Assembly (NCBI GenBank): GCA_035771175.1 | Contig: JAYMFD010001095.1 | Span: forward strand, 581,001 to 645,000 | Direction: 5' to 3' | DNA: 64,000 nt | From: Paratinospora sagittata | Taxonomy: Eukaryota; Streptophyta; Magnoliopsida; Ranunculales; Menispermaceae | Part shown: piece by piece, positions 59,178 through 64,000 of the stretch | Position numbering within the stretch: position 1 is the first letter of the stretch | Layout of the letters: every line of letters starts with the position of its first letter | Notes under the pieces: model-generated | What the model saw: the letters and a program-made list of their open reading frames with translations, nothing else | What the model was told of the DNA's origin: nothing | The model's database searches: none | Translations under genes and position numbers: made by a program

Positions 59178-61100
59178 TAATTTACTCTAATATCTTTATG
59201 ACCTGTCATATATAGGATTATGTCAATCCCATAATATACCTGATCTCTTACCTCATCAGAAGTTATATATAAACGACATACACTTTTTGACAAAAATTAG
59301 GCAAATCTAATTTATTATATATCCATATGTGAAGGATTTCTTCTTTCATTATATTATATATGCATAACTCATATTGGTCTACTTAGTATTTTTAAATTCA
59401 AAGTTCAATGAAATTATATATTTATGTTGCTTGCTTGATTAAACGAAAGTCTAGATATGTATAGTTTTAAAGTAGAGGTTGATCGCTATACATAGACAAC
59501 TGAGAGATAATGATCAAAATGATAAAATAATGATAAGAATCAAATATCAAGTGTAAATTAATACCAACTCCATATGTTAAATGTGGTTAATTATAATTTA
59601 TATATGTTAATTGTTACCGAAAAAATTAAATAAGTTACAAGCTTTAGATCATTCACCTAATTAATTTAAATGTACATGACAGACGTGATCTTTTCACTTG
59701 TGTCCAAGTAAAGGTGTTTGACAAAAAGTCATAGTTGATAATATGTCTACCACCACCTTTACACATATAAATATATAATATATACTTTCCTCTTACCAAG
59801 TATTTGTATATATATATATATATGTGTATGTATATGTGGTTTTCTTAAGGTATATTAATTAAATAAAAGAAGCAATTTGATGATAAACCCTAAAAGCAAG
59901 CAACGTGCTACTTAATCTTTCCAACCCATCCATTGTCTACTTTTTCTAATATATATTTTTTTTTTTTATTCTGATTTTAAATATTGAAAAGACAGACCCT
60001 CCAAAAAAAAAAAAGTTTAATCTTTTTGAGGCAAAAGTAAAGAAGATGCTTCTTTGTGTATTTTGTTTTTTTTTTCCAAGAAAAAGTGATTCAATGATGC
60101 TTACTTTATGTTGATTTAATGTGATTCCTTAATAAAATAAAATGTCATACACATTGACACACTAAAGCTCCACTTTTGCATATAATATTGGATATTGAAA
60201 GTTAACCAAACCAACTTAATTTATAATATAAGCTCTGATTTAAACAAGGAAACAACAAAAGTATTAAATCCATATCAACCTTCAAAAGTAATTTGGAACC
60301 AAGAACAAAAGATTACTATAACAAGAATACAACTTTGAGAATCTTAAAGTGTACAAAGCATCATTTGGCACTGCTCAAAAGAAAATTCCCCAATTTGGCT
60401 ACTTTTTTCTTTTCTTTTTTTTCTGTTGCTTTTTAGTTTAAAAAAGTAGTGATATTTTCCTGTTGAGGAATTATCCTCAATAGGAAAATGTGTATATATC
60501 TAATCTTAATTACATGGATTTAATTTATGTAAAAAATGCCTTAATTAAATTATTAATTTTCAATTTCAATCTAGTACCCCCAAATAATAAATATATGCCT
60601 CCTTCCATTGCACTCATCATATAAACATCATCCTATTGAGGTCTTAGTTACTTTTGATCTTGTATTACCAAAAAAATTTATATATAGGAAAACTAATTAA
60701 TTAATTAATTAATTAAATGCCTCTAATTGTTCATTCATGGGTGATCCTACAAAAGTTGAATTTTGATGTATGGGGATCATACACAAGATTAAGCTAAAAT
60801 CACCCAAGCTAATATGAGAATTGCAAGTGAAAAAGTTCTAAAGTTGATGTTATAAAAAAGAAAGGAAAAATAAAAGAGACTTCTAAGTGCAGAAATGGCT
60901 TTATGCTTCCACCTTCTTTTCCACCTTAACAAAACCAACTGTTCTCTGCAACCATCATCATCATCTAGTGCCAAATTTCAACATCTGGCTTTGATTACTT
61001 GTCATGCTGACTTGGCACTAAAAGCCTATTTATCAGCTTTTCTAGTATTCTTTGCATGGCTACTTTCACATGGGTTATGATTCGGTGTTTCACACCTACC
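55953..61100. other. Intergenic DNA between PEPC and the Dof gene
   Basis: PEPC 3' flank, then AT-rich DNA with a Tourist-like MITE at 56871-57193 and long (AT)n at about 59144-59175 and 59809-59824. Short homopolymer tracts are common. No gene is supported. Confidence 0.6.
56871..57193. mobile_element. Tourist-like MITE (PIF/Harbinger type)
   Basis: Terminal inverted repeats GGCGTGTTTGGTA and TACCAAACACACCC bound 323 bp of AT-rich DNA. The GG-TGTTTGG end is typical of Tourist-like MITEs. A TTA follows the right end but the left flank (TTAAC) is not an exact match, so the target duplication is uncertain. Confidence 0.6.
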
Positions 61101-61126
61101 TACTATATATATATATATATATATAC
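61101..61126 (+). promoter_or_regulatory. (TA)n run serving as likely TATA region of the Dof gene
   Basis: An alternating TA run about 75-95 bp before the ATG at 61199. If it is the TATA box, transcription starts near 61130-61155 and only the 61199 ATG is in the mRNA. A CT-rich leader (CTCTTCTTCAAG, CTCTCCTTCTTC) follows. Confidence 0.45.
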
Positions 61127-61198
61127 AACTCTTCTTCAAGTACCCTTCAAACCTTAATTACTCTCCTTCTTCTATTTCTACTTTTTTTTCTTGTGGCC

Positions 61199-61732
61199 AT
61201 GGCTGAAACTGAATCAGAAACCAGGCAAGAGGGTCAAGGATTCAAGCTATTTGGGAAGACAATTCCATTAGAGATTAACAAGAAAGTAAAGGAAGAGATC
61301 AAGGTGGTGCAACAACAACAACAACAACAAGAAGGAGGAGAAAATTCAGGAAGATCATCATCAAGACCTGATAAAACCATACCGTGTCCAAGATGCAAGA
61401 GCATGGAAACTAAGTTCTGTTACTTCAACAACTACAACGTTAACCAGCCTAGGCATTTCTGCAAGGGTTGCCAGAGGTACTGGACCGCCGGAGGGAGTCT
61501 CCGGAACGTTCCTGTCGGAGCTGGCCGCCGCAAAACCAAGCCCCCTTGTCATGGGTCAATCGGGTTCTCCGGCGACTGTGTTTTTGATGCCTCTAATACT
61601 ACTGTGAGGGAAATCACGTTTGACCGAGTGGTAGTCGAGCAGTGGCATGTGGCGGCGGCGTCGGGTGGTGGTTTCCGGCATGTTTTCCCTGGAAAACGCC
61701 ACTGCACTGGATCTGCTGGTCAAATATGTTGA
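61199..61732 (+). CDS. Dof zinc-finger transcription factor, COG1/Dof1.5-like, 177 aa
   Basis: Dof proteins are plant-only nuclear factors that bind AAAG sites. The single C2C2 finger has C63, C66, C88 and C91 (C-X2-C-X21-C-X2-C) within [19 protein letters not shown] and the [22 protein letters not shown] basic tail. A start motif FKLFGKTI (residues 15-22), a short length and the C-terminal [13 protein letters not shown] match Arabidopsis COG1 (Dof1.5), a light-signalling/seed and flowering regulator of the CDF group; CDF4 is its nearest paralogue. A polyglutamine run (residues 38-44) comes from a CAA repeat at about 61308-61329. The start was chosen for its GCCATGG context and the homologue's N-terminus. 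The frame stays open upstream, but that part encodes TA-repeat and hydrophobic residues. It is a single exon. Confidence 0.93.
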   Translation: MAETESETRQEGQGFKLFGKTIPLEINKKVKEEIKVVQQQQQQQEGGENSGRSSSRPDKTIPCPRCKSMETKFCYFNNYNVNQPRHFCKGCQRYWTAGGSLRNVPVGAGRRKTKPPCHGSIGFSGDCVFDASNTTVREITFDRVVVEQWHVAAASGGGFRHVFPGKRHCTGSAGQIC

Positions 61733-62754
61733 GCTTTAAATTTTTGTTTAATTAATTATTAATGTTGCCCAGATGAAGAAGAAGAAAAAAAAAATGCAAG
61801 TTGTGTACATACAGGCTGGTGTTGATTAATTAATCTCGTTTCTAAATCAAGGAGAGTTCATCAATCAATAAATATATATATAAATATATAGATAGGAGAA
61901 GATGTCTTGATTAGGGTATTGAGTGTTACTTGCTTTATTTTGAATCAATAATACGCCCACAGTGACAATTCTTGTTCTTGTTGTATTATGATCATCAGAA
62001 CCAAAATTTACCCAAAAAATTAAAAACAAAAAATGAAATGAAATTGGAATAAGGTTTAGGCACATAGAGCTGATAATTTTAAAACACGGTAACACAAATT
62101 TAGGCAGAGAAATTAAGCAGGAAATTAATGTTTTAACTATTGGTAATATTAGTTATGAATAATTAATTAGAAACAATTATTTTAATTAAATGTAAACTGG
62201 TACAAGAAATGGGAAGAATTTAGTCTTGGTTGTCATTAAGGCCTTATCTGTTTGGTTTGGTTTGTTTTGCTGTTTTTAGTCCTCTAAAATCAACAAAAAA
62301 ATTGAATTAATCCAAATGATCTAGAAGTAAATAAATAATAAATAAAAACCTAAATGTCAAACTAAAAGCCCCCTTTTTTTCACCTTTCTCTCCCTTCTCA
62401 TTTATGATCTTTAGAATAAATAAAATAAAACCATATGCACCATTTTCTATTCTACCACAACAAATAGACATAATGATGCACCATCCAATGCAATCTCACC
62501 CACTAAGAAAAATGCTTTAAATACGTTGCATTGGCGACGTTTGCACCCAACACCCGTAGATGTTTTAGAGATAAATGGATATTGCGCTATATCTCTAACA
62601 TCCAACAGAAATTATGTATCAGCGTCGAAAAATAACGTTGACATCTAGTGTATCTTTAGTATTACCCTTGAATTAATTTAGTTCACTTTGATAGAATTTA
62701 ATTATGACTTTCTTTGATAATTAAATAAAATTAAGAGATCTGCCAATGAGAATG

Positions 62755-62785
<31 letters not shown>

Positions 62786-64000
62786 CTTCTAAAACAATCC
62801 AAAAGGGAGATATTAGGGTCTTAAATTCCTATATAGTCTTTCTTGCTAACAAGAATTTTTTACAAAAACCCAAAAGAATTTAAAAACATTGACTTGACGT
62901 AAGCATTAAAAGTTTTTTTTTTCTACATAAATAGCAATATCACAGCACAAACACCAATAATTTAAAACGTAAGCCATTCAACTAGGCAGAATCAGCTACA
63001 ACGGAGGCATGGAAAAAACAAAAATTCAAAAGAAAAATAATGAAAATTGTGACGGCTTAACAAACCCCTAATTCTAGTCCAATCAATTTGGGCCATTTGG
63101 AGCAATGGTAATGGTGGCATGGTATGATGAGGTTGAATTTATAATTTTATGATTTGAGGCAAACAGGAGCACAAACCCAATGATGGAGGTCAAATTTCTT
63201 AAACATTTTTTTTTTTCATTGGGTTTGGATCCAAAAAAAAAAAAATCAAAAACAAAAAGCTTTTTTTAAGAAGCTCTTCCCAAAAAAGTGTTTTTATAAA
63301 AAACGAGTCTATCCCAGCTTCTTCTAAAATCAGAAAACTATTTTTTTTTCACTACAGTTTACTTAAAAGCAAATATTGTCAAACATCTCAAAAAATAATG
63401 TATAAGCTCTCTTACACGGGACCAATGAGAGAGCTTTGTGCACCGCCTTTTTTAAGTCATCGAAACCCCAATAAGACAAGAACTAGGAATATAAAATATA
63501 TCGAACCCTCGAATTAAGTACTAAAACAAAGAAGTCATGACACTATTCTACCATCTGGCATTCCAATATGATCACAACTTTTGAGAGACGTGTATGAACA
63601 CAACTTTTAAGAGAGGCATCTGGATGTTGAATCAAATAAAAGGGTCTATGGTTAAGATGATTAGGATCACAATAACATATTTGGCTAAAATGGGCAGTCA
63701 TCCCAAGGACCAACATTAGCTAGATCCATCCGAAAAATCTCGAAGATGATCGATCATCATGTACAAAGATGATAACCAGCATGATAATATAATGTCACTT
63801 GCTTTAAATGTATAAGCACATGAAAAGATTAACTTTAATATATAGAAATGTTCTATTATAAGGGTAGACTGAAAAAAACCTTTTCGCTGGTGTCTCCCCT
63901 AACATTTTCCGGCTTCATAAGTAATTCCAATTTTGAGCTAAGCACCAGTGGTATTTGACTCTGCCAGCGTTTCTTTGTTTCATGCTTTCAAGTTGCTTAC
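61733..64000. other. Dof 3' flank and AT-rich DNA to the window end
   Basis: No gene is supported. A long (AT)n run lies at 62757-62786, and a T/A-rich palindromic stretch with CTTCTT/AAGAAG pairs at about 63230-63360 looks like a worn MITE. The last 150 bp show nothing I can assign. Confidence 0.5.

Noticed and set aside
61070..61198. In-frame upstream ATG (61070) that would add 43 residues with a strongly hydrophobic stretch to the Dof protein, suggesting a membrane-tethered factor.
   Set aside because: The extension is encoded by the (TA)n run that is the probable TATA region and has no counterpart in COG1-type Dofs. The 61199 ATG has an ideal GCCATGG context.

Overview
This window is nuclear DNA of a eudicot plant. 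It is AT-rich, with large introns, GT-AG splicing, 5-bp target duplications at nested LTR retrotransposons, and three typical plant genes on the + strand: a SCAR/WAVE gene (19648-42324, 9 coding exons), a housekeeping C3-type phosphoenolpyruvate carboxylase gene (49826-55952, 10 coding exons) and a short Dof zinc-finger gene of the COG1/Dof1.5 type (61199-61732). I cannot name the species.

Layout. 1-9002 is a stack of Ty3/Gypsy sequence. An old minus-strand element has RNase H and RT remnants at 0.93-1.96 kb, a PBS at 4141-4152 and a 2.1-kb 5' LTR at 4157-9002. That LTR is split by a 2.73-kb solo LTR (5189-7920) with an exact TGAAC duplication. Part of a second, inverted copy of the solo-LTR family fills 1-731. 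The old element sits inside an exon of an EP1-like mannose-lectin gene, of which only the 3' part survives (9003-10050, also frameshifted).

10687-15631 is an endogenous caulimovirid-like relic on the minus strand: a tRNA-Met PBS, a leader, a 30K-type movement protein ORF, a coiled-coil region and a coat-protein-like region. It has no protease, RT or RNase H. It is broken by a 1.15-kb Gypsy LTR and a 198-bp inverted-repeat element. 15632-19647 is AT-rich intergenic DNA.

19648-42324 is the SCAR gene. Its second intron is about 14.4 kb because it holds a non-autonomous hAT element and a three-level nest: a + strand Copia (23872-35402, TSD GCTAT), interrupted by a - strand Copia (27776-34298, TSD TTTAC/TTAAC), interrupted by a 1.4-kb unit (29662-31077, TSD ATAAG) whose two ends are inverted copies of the same LTR end. 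That last unit is the most unusual object in the window.

42325-49825 is intergenic, with a hAT-type MITE and the PEPC promoter. 55953-61198 is intergenic with a MITE. 61733-64000 is AT-rich with no supported gene.

The three intact genes do not form a pathway: SCAR drives Arp2/3 actin nucleation, PEPC fixes bicarbonate in anaplerosis, and Dof regulates transcription. SCAR next to a COG1-like Dof matches the arrangement I recall in Arabidopsis, so the locus appears to be an old syntenic block swollen by retroelements.
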